A stretch of 47,629 nucleotides of DNA from JAAZLS01 sp964585925 (lineage in GTDB: Bacteria; Bacillota; Dethiobacteria; DTU022), in contig CAZPFS010000013.1 in NCBI GenBank assembly GCA_964585925.1, positions 1 to 47,629 on the forward strand. The letters are read 5' to 3'. The translations under genes and the position numbers were made by a program. Shown here piece by piece: positions 17,096-24,456 of the stretch. Below the pieces are notes generated by a model. That model did not search any database. It was not told the origin of the DNA and was given only the letters and a program-made list of their open reading frames with translations. Each line of letters begins with the position of its first letter. Within the stretch, counting starts at the first letter, position 1.

Positions 17096-17590
17096 ATGAG
17101 TGAAAGAAATGGCTTCAAGCTTGTGACCACCTTTCTTACGGATAATCGGGATCAAATTTACAGACTCACCTACAGCTATGTCCATAACAGGGAAGATGCC
17201 CTGGATATTATACAGGATTCCATATGCAAGGCCCTGTCTTCTATAAAATCCCTGAAAGATCCAACCCTGATCAGGCCCTGGTTTTTCCGTATTTTGATCA
17301 ATACGGCCTTAGACTTCCTGAGGGAAAGAAAAAGATGCCTTTATTTGGAAACAGATATGTTGGAGGTTTTGTCCGCCGGTGCAAAGGATGAATACCGGGA
17401 TTTGGAATTAAAAGAAGCTTTGGAGAGGCTCTCCACAATAAACAAAACAGTGATTGTGCTTCGTTATTACAAGGATCTCAAGCTGGAGGATATATCGGCG
17501 ATACTTAATGAAAATGTAAGCACCATCAAGACCAGGCTTTATTCTTCGCTAAAGAAATTAAGAATTGAGCTGGAAGGGTGTGATAAATAA
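17096..17590 (+). CDS. sigV: ECF RNA polymerase sigma factor, SigV-like
   Basis: This 164-residue protein has sigma region 2 at about 18-85 (IYRLTYSYVHNREDALDIIQ, with the -10 recognition helix) and region 4 at about 105-160 (KTVIVLRYYKDLKLEDISAI plus a helix-turn-helix). The DALDIIQDSICKAL motif is standard for ECF sigmas. The gene downstream encodes an RsiV-like anti-sigma factor, which points to the SigV group, known in Bacillus and Enterococcus to respond to lysozyme. It probably drives its own operon from the ECF-like promoter upstream. Confidence 0.88.
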   Translation: MSERNGFKLVTTFLTDNRDQIYRLTYSYVHNREDALDIIQDSICKALSSIKSLKDPTLIRPWFFRILINTALDFLRERKRCLYLETDMLEVLSAGAKDEYRDLELKEALERLSTINKTVIVLRYYKDLKLEDISAILNENVSTIKTRLYSSLKKLRIELEGCDK

Positions 17591-17646
17591 TCAATCTTAT
17601 GGATAATTCTTTGGGCAGAAGCATTAAAGGATGGGAGAAGATACAA

Positions 17647-18513
17647 ATGAACAATCTTGAGCAATTAAAGGAAATTTTTGATGAGATCGAAGTTCCGGAT
17701 GAACTGGAGCGTTTTTTTGAAAATACAATCATGAGGAAAGGAAGAGAAATGAAGAGAAACAGGATCATTAAAACGGCAGCCGTTACCCTGGCGGCGGCAA
17801 TCCTTGTTTTCGCAGGCACAATTAATATATTTCCCGTCGCTGCCGGCGCAATGGGTCAAATCCCGGTGGTTAAAAACCTGGTGCGCCTGGTGAATTTCAA
17901 ACAAATGGTTTATCAGGATGACACCTATAAAGCTGACATCAAAGTGCCCCAACTAAAGGGGCTGGAAAGCGGGGAGTTGGAGCAAGCGCTCAATAAGAAA
18001 TACCTGGAAGAGGGCAAAGCTCTTTATGACAATTTCCTGAATGAAATAGGGGCAGAAGAACTAAGTCCGGACTTCTTTGCCCTGATTACCAATTTCAAGG
18101 TTAAGGTCAATAAAGAAAATGTGTTTGTGGTGGAAAGGATAAAAACTCAAATAGGGGCCTCGGGAGCGGAATCAGTGACCTATGACAACATTGATCTAAA
18201 AAATCAAATGATTATTACCCTGCCCAGTCTTTTTAAAGATGACAGCTATATTGATGCTATCAGCAGCAATGTAATAACCCAGATGCAGGAGAAAACAAAT
18301 CTGGAGGAAGGGGTTATGTACTTCATCGGAGAATCCGAGGGAGGCTTTGTCAAAATAAACTCCGATCAGACATTTTATATCAACGCCGATTCCAAGCTGG
18401 TGATCGTATTTGACGAGTACGAAGTTGCCCCCGGGTGCATGGGGATAGTGGAATTTGAAATTCCCACGAAAATAATACAGGAAATGCTGGTCAGCAACAG
18501 GTATGTAAAGTAA
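17647..18513 (+). CDS. rsiV: RsiV-like anti-sigma factor (DUF3298/DUF4163)
   Basis: This 288-residue protein is cytoplasmic at its N-terminus. A transmembrane helix lies near residues 40-62 (IKTAAVTLAAAILVFAGTIN). The outside part is a PdaC/SigV-type DUF4163 region and a DUF3298 domain ending near 285. RsiV proteins hold SigV inactive at the membrane and in Bacillus bind lysozyme directly. The start ATG 17647 has GGGAGAAG upstream, and a longer reading from 17599 lacks a ribosome site. The last two codons and the stop lie inside a small inserted element (18508-18593), so the C-terminus has been altered by that insertion. Confidence 0.85.
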   Translation: MNNLEQLKEIFDEIEVPDELERFFENTIMRKGREMKRNRIIKTAAVTLAAAILVFAGTINIFPVAAGAMGQIPVVKNLVRLVNFKQMVYQDDTYKADIKVPQLKGLESGELEQALNKKYLEEGKALYDNFLNEIGAEELSPDFFALITNFKVKVNKENVFVVERIKTQIGASGAESVTYDNIDLKNQMIITLPSLFKDDSYIDAISSNVITQMQEKTNLEEGVMYFIGESEGGFVKINSDQTFYINADSKLVIVFDEYEVAPGCMGIVEFEIPTKIIQEMLVSNRYVK

Positions 18514-18602
18514 TACACTGCCAATTGAATACGAGTGGCGGGGGGCTTTGTTCAACCTAGTTGGCGCGAAGCTCCCTGGGGTTGTATTACAATAGGTATG
18601 TA
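18499..18602. mobile_element. 86-bp MITE-like element with 9-bp target duplication
   Basis: The 9-bp sequence AGGTATGTA occurs at 18499-18507 and 18594-18602. The DNA between them (18508-18593) begins near GTAATACA (18510-18517) and ends with its complement TGTATTAC (18583-18590). Internal arms GGGGGCTTTG and CGAAGCTCCC (18541-18550, 18567-18576) add a second stem. Terminal inverted repeats flanked by a direct duplication are the mark of a small non-autonomous transposable element. Removing it and one duplication restores an rsiV end reading RYVDLGKGG with a stop 2 nt before the next gene. Confidence 0.65.
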
Positions 18603-18625
18603 GATTTAGGTAAAGGGGGGTAATC

Positions 18626-19888
18626 ATGAAAAGAATATTCGGGATTGGTTTAGTTTTGCTCTCGCTTTTTTATTTGGCATCATGCTCCCCGGGGCAAAAT
18701 CAGGGCTGCCCGGACATTGATGATGCCATAGCCAGGGCTATTAAAAGTGAAAGCGGCTTCTTTGCACCGGGGGAGCTTGGAACAGAGGGGCATATCATCC
18801 TGGAAACCGAGGAAGATGAGGGGATCATCAAACTTTATACCCTGGCCAGCTACGGGGAATTCGGATTTGAAAACGGCATTTTTACAGTAATCTCCGGCAG
18901 CGGCGCCATCCCCACCATCATTACATTTCAAAGGGATGAAAACGGCGAATATGTTTTGCTTGATTACCAGGAGCCAATTGATGGCACGGAATATGTTGAT
19001 TCCCTGAAAAGAATGTTTCCCCCTCATTTACACAGCAGGGTGCTTTCCGCCGATGTTGATTATCCGGCGCTGGCTGGGCAGCAGGAGAAACAGGCTGAGG
19101 AGTATTTAAAAAGCATCGGCCGGGAGGCCCGGGTAAGTGCGGAATATGTGGAAAAAACACTGGCGGATATAGATGTGGAGGCTTCCAACAAGCTGTTTGC
19201 AGAGATGGCAAAGGACGATGCTTTTCTAAATAGCTGCCCCTACTGGTTGGGAACACTTGAAAGGATTGAAAACGAAACGAGGTATGTTTACGAAACCTCC
19301 CAAAGCAAAACCGGTGACGGATATGATCTGATGATTTATCAAAAGAAAAAAGAAGACGGAACCGTTGTGGAGGAAAGGAAATACAAGATTGTCGGAAGTG
19401 AGCCGCGGTTAGTCGGCGGGGAAAATGAGCCTGTAGATGAATCCACCTCCGGCGCTCCCCGGGAGGTGGATGCCATTGTATACGAAAACACCCGGTATGG
19501 TTTTACCTTTTCTTTGCCCGCGGGTTGGAGGGGGTATACGATTGTTGTCGACAAGTGGGAGGGCAACGACGCTGGGAGCGCAAATATTTCTTCGGAGACG
19601 GGGGCGTTGGTTTCTATCAGGCATCCCCAGTGGACCCCTGAAAGTCCAAGGCAGGACATCCCGATCATGGTTTTAACGCTTGCCCAGTGGGAAGCGCTTC
19701 AGCGGGGGAAATTTCAGATCGGGGCTGCACCCATAGGGCCAAAAGAGCTGGGTAGAAACAGCAAATATGTTTTTGCCCTTCCCGCCCGGTATAATTACGC
19801 TTTCCCAACCGGTTATGAAGAAGTGGAAACTATTTTGGGCCGCGATCCCCTTCGGGCCGGCGAAGAAATCGATACCGGACCGGTTTGA
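18626..19888 (+). CDS. hypothetical lipoprotein in the sigV-rsiV operon
   Basis: This 420-residue secreted lipoprotein has signal peptide residues 1-19 and a lipobox LASC with Cys20. The middle is acidic and unrecognised. Residues about 290-390 (YENTRYGFTFSLPAGWRGYT) resemble a PsbP/DUF1795-like module seen in some envelope proteins. It has a strong ribosome site (AAAGGGGGG) and originally lay 2 nt after rsiV, before the insertion. A role in cell-envelope stress is inferred from operon position only. Just beyond its stop, another frame remains open, so the C-terminus could have been affected by a frameshift. Confidence 0.65.
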   Translation: MKRIFGIGLVLLSLFYLASCSPGQNQGCPDIDDAIARAIKSESGFFAPGELGTEGHIILETEEDEGIIKLYTLASYGEFGFENGIFTVISGSGAIPTIITFQRDENGEYVLLDYQEPIDGTEYVDSLKRMFPPHLHSRVLSADVDYPALAGQQEKQAEEYLKSIGREARVSAEYVEKTLADIDVEASNKLFAEMAKDDAFLNSCPYWLGTLERIENETRYVYETSQSKTGDGYDLMIYQKKKEDGTVVEERKYKIVGSEPRLVGGENEPVDESTSGAPREVDAIVYENTRYGFTFSLPAGWRGYTIVVDKWEGNDAGSANISSETGALVSIRHPQWTPESPRQDIPIMVLTLAQWEALQRGKFQIGAAPIGPKELGRNSKYVFALPARYNYAFPTGYEEVETILGRDPLRAGEEIDTGPV

Positions 19889-19902
19889 GCCGTTTGTGCA
19901 GA

Positions 19903-20058
19903 AAATCATTTGCTTGCTTCGAAATTACCGGCGCCCCCAGTACGGCCGTTGTCAAGGGCGAAATGATGTTGCCCAAAAACAAGGAGTACGACGGGGTTTT
20001 CTTTTCGTCATATTCCCATGTTGACGAATTTGAGGGCAAGAAGCTCGTTGGGGAATAG
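19903..20058 (+). pseudogene. possible 3' gene remnant after the lipoprotein
   Basis: A 51-codon open stretch without a proper start reads FEITGAPSTAVVKGEMMLPK and then VFFSSYSHVDEFEGKKLVGE before TAG at 20056. The composition looks coding, and it may be the end of a deleted or frameshifted gene. No family is recognised. The remaining 20059-20213 shows nothing I can support. Confidence 0.3.
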
Positions 20059-20213
20059 ACGACTGGTTATGAAAAATGGTAGAATATCAAAAATGATCAA
20101 GCGCACGAAAGATGAGATTTTCCCATTATAGTCAGGGCCCCGGGGTTCCCTAAAATACAGGTGAAAAAAGCGCGTAGCCGGTTAATAATTGCTTGACAAG
20201 GAGAAATGATAAA

Positions 20214-20945
20214 ATGGACTGTGATTTTTATAAAGAGCTTGCGGAACGGTTTACCAGGCTGATTCTTGGAAAAGACATGTTAAATGAAAGAATAGAGATA
20301 AAAGGAAGGGTTCTAAAACCCGGCGAAGCCATCGGCACGCCCAAACGAGACGATTTCCCCCTCCTAAAAGGAAAGGAAAAATTAATGGAGGCCGAATTCA
20401 AAGGGGCAAAGGGTCAGGCCTTTAGCGATATGCCGGAGAATTTCGCCGGCACGCTTCGGGAAATTGTCAGCAGGCCCTTGAACACAAATTATGACCGGGC
20501 TGTTCTGGTTTCCAGTATCAACGCCGTCTGTAATTTTTTGGGCCTTTCCAAAAATCACGTTCACTGTAAAAACGAGGAACCGGAAGAATGCGCCAAAAAC
20601 CTGGCGCTATACCTGAAAGAAGAATTTGGATCCCCGCGCATAGCATTTATCGGGTATCAACCGGCAATGATCCAGGAACTGTCCGGCAAATTTTCGATCA
20701 GGGTGGTTGATCTTGACGAGGACAACGTCGGGTCGTACAGATACGGGGTTTTAATTGAGGATGGGAAAAAGAGCACGGAAGAATTATTAAACTGGTGCGA
20801 TTTGATCCTGGCTACGGGGAGTACTGTGGTCAACGGGACCATCGGCCAGTTCATCGGGGAAAAACCGACCATATTTTACGGCACCACCATTGCCGGGATT
20901 GCAGAGTTGATGGGTCTGACCCGGTTTTGTACTGAAAGTACATAA
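20214..20945 (+). CDS. DUF364-type Rossmann-like protein
   Basis: This 243-residue cytoplasmic protein has a C-terminal half that resembles the DUF364 (putative heavy-metal chelation) Rossmann-like domain. IAFIGYQPAMIQELSGKFSI marks a nucleotide-fold strand-loop. VVDLDEDNVG and CDLILATGSTVVNGTIGQFI complete the typical pattern, with a near-terminal YGTTIAGIAELMG. The N-terminal third is unassigned. ATG at 20214 with AAGGAG (20198-20203) is preferred over the TTG at 20193. It stands 25 bp before the selenoprotein peroxiredoxin gene and is probably co-transcribed with it. Its role is unknown. Confidence 0.7.
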   Translation: MDCDFYKELAERFTRLILGKDMLNERIEIKGRVLKPGEAIGTPKRDDFPLLKGKEKLMEAEFKGAKGQAFSDMPENFAGTLREIVSRPLNTNYDRAVLVSSINAVCNFLGLSKNHVHCKNEEPEECAKNLALYLKEEFGSPRIAFIGYQPAMIQELSGKFSIRVVDLDEDNVGSYRYGVLIEDGKKSTEELLNWCDLILATGSTVVNGTIGQFIGEKPTIFYGTTIAGIAELMGLTRFCTEST

Positions 20946-20970
20946 TTTAAGCAGAAAGGATGATGATCGA

Positions 20971-21690
20971 GTGGCTGAAGAGTTTGGGCCGGGCTGTCAG
21001 AGACCTGCCATCAGAAAAAAAGAACCGAAGGGCGTCTCGGCCGAAGATTTGAAAATTGCGAAGGAGGAAACCAAAATGATGGTAAAGGTAGGCCGGCCGG
21101 CGCCAGAATTTACAGCATCCGCCTTTTTTAGGGGGAAGTTTATGAATATCAGTTTATCCGAGTATCTGGGCAAGTGGGTTCTTCTCTGCTTTTACCCGGG
21201 GGATTTTACATTTGTCTGAGCAACGGAAGTATCAGCAGTTGCTGAAAAATATGAGGAGTTTCAAAGGCTCGGTGTAGAGGTGCTCACAGTCAGCGTGGAC
21301 AGTATTTATGTCCATAAAATATGGAATGAAATTGAGCTTTCCAAGATGATCAACAAGGATATACCTTTCCCCATGTTGTCCGATCAGGATGGCAGCATCG
21401 GGAAAATGTTCGGCATATATGATGAAGATAGCGGCGTGGAAACCAGGGGAAGATTTATCATTGATCCCGACGGCATCATCCAGGCTTTTGAAGTATTGAC
21501 GCCTCCTGTGGGCAGAAATGTATCGGAATCAATAAGGCAGATTAAGGCGTTTCAGTTGGTTCGCAATTCAAAGGGCACCGAAGCTACCCCTTCAGGCTGG
21601 AAACCCGGAAAAGAGACGCTGAAACCGGGGCCGGATCTGGTGGGCAATGTGTGGAAAATCTGGAAGGTAAGCCAGGCTTTTGACGACTAG
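20971..21690 (+). CDS. selenocysteine-containing AhpC/TSA peroxiredoxin
   Basis: This 239-residue peroxiredoxin is read through an in-frame UGA at 21217-21219. It reduces hydroperoxides in the cytoplasm. The UGA is codon 83. It sits in FYPGDFTFV-U-ATEVSAVAEK, exactly where the peroxidatic cysteine of the TFVCPTE motif lies in 2-Cys peroxiredoxins. Sequence conservation continues unbroken on both sides, which argues for selenocysteine and against a nonsense mutation. The downstream part contains FPMLSDQDGSIGKMFGIYDE, RGRFIIDPDGIIQAFEVL, PPVGRNVSESIRQIKAFQ and SGWKPGKETLKPGPDLVG, as in AhpC. The start is GTG. A six-base stem just after the UGA may be the SECIS. The gene requires SelA, SelB, SelC and SelD, none of which is in the window. 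Confidence 0.88.
21219..21243 (+). promoter_or_regulatory. candidate bacterial SECIS hairpin
   Basis: AGCAAC (21219-21224) pairs with GTTGCT (21238-21243) around a 13-nt loop, beginning at the last base of the UGA. Bacterial SECIS elements lie directly 3' of the codon, so the placement is right. The loop bulge contacts needed by SelB cannot be confirmed by eye. Confidence 0.45.
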
Positions 21691-21726
21691 ATTGGCTGGA
21701 TAAAAGAACCCTTTCATGATCACGAA

Positions 21727-21760
21727 GGCGGCAGCAGGCGCTCGGTGGTTTGCTGCCGCC
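21727..21760. terminator. 10-bp hairpin between convergent genes
   Basis: GGCGGCAGCA (21727-21736) and TGCTGCCGCC (21751-21760) form a perfect stem with a 14-nt loop. It lies between the peroxiredoxin gene and the convergent M56 gene and may serve both. No clear T-run follows on either strand, so efficiency is doubtful. Confidence 0.5.
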
Positions 21761-21807
21761 CTCAAAATTCCCCATTTTAATGAGGAAGAAAGGAAAAACA
21801 CCTGTAA

Positions 21808-23799
21808 TTATTTGTCTGCTCTCACCACTTCCCACTTGCCTCCCCTCTCCCGGGTCAAGACAATGAGGCGGATCGGGTGGCTCCGAGGGTCAGTGGAAAA
21901 TTCAATGCTCAGGGTTACCGTTTCATCCTTCAGCCTGCTCAAAAAGGCCTCGCTTTCTCCGGTATAATCTGCCTGCACCGAATACATGGTCGTGCCGGCC
22001 TCCTCGCCATACCCCAGCCTGCGGTAATATTGGCGGGCAGCGGTGGCCGCGGAGGAACAGGGTTCCCCGGTAGGGATCAGCGGGGTAACGGCCTGCGTCC
22101 GGTCCACCCGAGTCGCCGGATCGATCCAGGGGATCGGTTCTCCGTGACTCCAGCCGCTCTCGCCGGTTACCGGCCGGCGAAGGGTGTAATTCATGATCAT
22201 CAGATCGCTGTTTTGGTCCTCGTACTTGGCATATACCGTCGTCACTTCATTCACTTCATTTTTGTCCCTCCCGGCAGAGGTGATGATGGAGTGCTCGATA
22301 AAGCGCTCCCCGTATTCATGCACATCGATTATTTTAAAACCGGCGGCGGCCAGTTCATCCCCGATCATCAAGGCGGGTCCGGGCGGTATCCCCGCCCCCG
22401 GCGAAGAGCCCTTTTCCGTTCTATTGCCGGCGTCCGGGGTAGGGGTTTCACCGGAATAGCGATCGGTTGGTTTTTCCTCCAGGAATTTAAACCACATACC
22501 CTCATCCCCGCATTGTACTAGGGCGGTTCCAAGGGCCAGAGTCTGACCCTCCCCGTCAAGGGCGGTCACCGAAATAAAGATATTGCCTTCATCCGTTATA
22601 AATTTCCCCTCGTCTTCTGCAAATCCGGTCCAGTAAACCGTCTCCGCAGTGGTCACGTTGTTTCCCAGGCCTTTGATTTGAGCATCGTGATAGGTGCAAA
22701 AAGATCCTTTATCACAGAGGTAGTTGAACTCCATCGTATTCGGCGGGGTCTGCCCTATCACCAGCTCGAAGCCGAAGATGGAGCTCATGAACGGGGAGTA
22801 AAAATCGCGGGGGGTGGTGATACTCAGGGCGGGGATCGGCTGATCGGTTTCGCCGGTTTTAAACTGTCCCCCGTCGCGGTTCAGCGCCAGGCCGATCCCC
22901 AGCGCGGCCGCCAGGGTAACGGCGAAAATGATGATCAACCGGGAAGGTTTCTTGAAATTCAACACGTTTTTAATCCTTTCTTTCATCCCGCCCTCCCCGA
23001 AGGCCAGGGGACTGCCGTTTAAAATTGGCCTGCCCGCCGCCAGGCGGATCAGGGACCTCGAATAGGCGATTTTAATCCGGCCGTCCAGCTCCCCCATTAC
23101 CCGTTCGTCGCAGGACATCTCCATATCGGCGTTCATCAGAAGGAAGGCCAGCCAGGCAAAGGGGTTGAACCAGTGCAGGGAGAGTATAAAATAGGCGAAA
23201 ATTTTTATGGCGGGGTCGCGCCGCCGGATATGCATCTGCTCATGCAGGATTATGTAGCGGCGCTCCTCAGCGGTCAGCCCGGTCGGGATAAAAATTTGCG
23301 GGCGGAGCAGTCCGATCACGAAGGGGGTTTTAAGGTTGAACGCTTCATAGATCCCGTTTCCAACGCATACCGCGCCGCGCAGCTGCTTTTTCAGCAGAGT
23401 GATGGAGACGATGCTGAAGATCAGCATAAAAATAACCCCCGCCAGCCAGATGGCTGAACCTAGCGCCAGCCAGGCCTGTAACGGGCTGGCTCCGATGACG
23501 GGCGAAGCGGCAGGGAGGGCGCTGCTGACGGCCCTGTCGATAAGGGTGATTCCGCTCTCTATCCTCGGGATCGTCTGGGCGGCTATATCCGGCGGTATGG
23601 GGCTGGATTTGAAAGGAAGAAGGCTGAACAAGCCCCGGAGGGGAAAAGGAAATGTCAGCCGGAATCCCGCCACGGCCCATAACAGGTAGGAGATAGTTTT
23701 GGGGGCTTTTTTTAAGGGGAACCTGGCCAACCAGATTACGATGATCACAAAGGCCCCGGTGAAGCTCATATTTAATATGGATAGATAGAGCCCGTTCAT
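21808..23799 (-). CDS. BlaR1-like M56 family membrane metallopeptidase
   Basis: This 663-residue membrane sensor-protease has four N-terminal helices within residues 1-215. They surround the zinc-protease motif HEQMH (186-190) in YIILHEQMHIRRRDP, and a fifth helix follows near 288-310. The long C-terminal part (about 330-663) is outside the cell. It is not the usual penicillin-binding sensor domain, so the signal is unlikely to be a beta-lactam by direct acylation. On activation, M56 proteases lead to cleavage of the partner BlaI repressor, encoded immediately upstream (2-nt gap). Confidence 0.85.
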   Translation of the reverse strand: MNGLYLSILNMSFTGAFVIIVIWLARFPLKKAPKTISYLLWAVAGFRLTFPFPLRGLFSLLPFKSSPIPPDIAAQTIPRIESGITLIDRAVSSALPAASPVIGASPLQAWLALGSAIWLAGVIFMLIFSIVSITLLKKQLRGAVCVGNGIYEAFNLKTPFVIGLLRPQIFIPTGLTAEERRYIILHEQMHIRRRDPAIKIFAYFILSLHWFNPFAWLAFLLMNADMEMSCDERVMGELDGRIKIAYSRSLIRLAAGRPILNGSPLAFGEGGMKERIKNVLNFKKPSRLIIIFAVTLAAALGIGLALNRDGGQFKTGETDQPIPALSITTPRDFYSPFMSSIFGFELVIGQTPPNTMEFNYLCDKGSFCTYHDAQIKGLGNNVTTAETVYWTGFAEDEGKFITDEGNIFISVTALDGEGQTLALGTALVQCGDEGMWFKFLEEKPTDRYSGETPTPDAGNRTEKGSSPGAGIPPGPALMIGDELAAAGFKIIDVHEYGERFIEHSIITSAGRDKNEVNEVTTVYAKYEDQNSDLMIMNYTLRRPVTGESGWSHGEPIPWIDPATRVDRTQAVTPLIPTGEPCSSAATAARQYYRRLGYGEEAGTTMYSVQADYTGESEAFLSRLKDETVTLSIEFSTDPRSHPIRLIVLTRERGGKWEVVRADK

Positions 23800-23801
23800 G
23801 T

Positions 23802-24170
23802 TCAGTCCTCCCTATGCCTATCGATCAGGCGCACCAATTCCTCAGCCTGTTTTTCAGAGAGTTTTCGGCCCCCGATGAAAGAGGCGATAAAACGGGGCAG
23901 CGATCCCCCGAAGGTATCCTCCACATAGCGGCGGCTCTGCCCGGCATAGAAATCCTTACGACTTATATTGGCGGTGACCACCGCTTTTTCAGTTTTAAAT
24001 ATTCCGCGTTTGCAGAGCCGGCGCAGGATTGTATAGGTAGTGGATTTTTTCCAATTCATCACCTCTGCGGATAATCTGACCAGCTCCGTGGAATTGATTG
24101 GTTCATGGCTCCAGATCAGATCGGCGAATTTGGATTCCTGTTCCGCCAGCCGGTAATTGATCATTTTCAT
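23802..24170 (-). CDS. BlaI/MecI/CopY family transcriptional repressor
   Basis: This 122-residue repressor has an N-terminal winged helix (LAEQESKFADLIWSHEPINS, then MNWKKSTTYTILRRLCKRGI) and a C-terminal dimerisation arm. WKKSTTYTILRRL is the classic BlaI recognition helix. It is first in an operon with the M56 gene and presumably represses it by binding the twin dyads found between 24182 and 24223. Cleavage by the M56 partner would relieve repression. Confidence 0.9.
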   Translation of the reverse strand: MKMINYRLAEQESKFADLIWSHEPINSTELVRLSAEVMNWKKSTTYTILRRLCKRGIFKTEKAVVTANISRKDFYAGQSRRYVEDTFGGSLPRFIASFIGGRKLSEKQAEELVRLIDRHRED

Positions 24171-24181
24171 TACCCCCGGGT

Positions 24182-24234
24182 GTTACTATGTGTAAACCTG
24201 CCATCAGTTTACTCCCTGTAAACCCGGTTGTCAA
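24182..24234 (-). promoter_or_regulatory. blaI-type promoter with two operator dyads
   Basis: On the minus strand, TTGACA (24229-24234) and TAAACT (24206-24211) are 17 bp apart. Dyad 1, GTTTAC-TCCCT-GTAAAC (24207-24223), overlaps the -10 region. Dyad 2, GTTAC-TATGT-GTAAAC (24182-24197), lies 25 bp further downstream. Paired TACA/TGTA dyads are typical BlaI/MecI operators. Confidence 0.75.
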
Positions 24235-24340
24235 GGGAAACCCAAAAATATTTCGGGGCACAGGCACTGGAACAATGCCTGCGGCACATCCAATTGCCCA
24301 CAGGTAAGGCCCCTATATTTATGCTATAGTATAGTGGTAA

Positions 24341-24417
24341 TTCCCACTGTCGGTAATATCGGTGTTTCGATCTAAAAGGGCCGCCAGTGGGGATGGCTGC
24401 CTTCCGCCATACCGGCC
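24341..24417 (+). ncRNA. foldable leader upstream of the LysR gene, unidentified
   Basis: Nine bases at 24341-24349 (TTCCCACTG) pair with 24385-24393 with one wobble. GGCCG (24379-24383) pairs with CGGCC (24413-24417), crossing the first stem. ATGGC/GCCAT (24393-24410) forms an inner hairpin. The first two stems would make a pseudoknot or be alternatives, as in a switch. A possible promoter (TATAGT with extended TG, 24322-24330) lies just upstream. I could not match it to a known riboswitch class. It might instead be a protein operator. Confidence 0.3.
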
Positions 24418-24456
24418 AAGAGGGCGCAGATTTTATCTGAGGGAAGGGGGTTGGGC

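Noticed and set aside
21217..21219. The UGA could be a nonsense mutation splitting the peroxiredoxin into a pseudogene.
   Set aside because: It falls exactly on the peroxidatic cysteine codon, both flanks are well conserved, the frame is maintained and a hairpin follows. The window also has other selenium genes.
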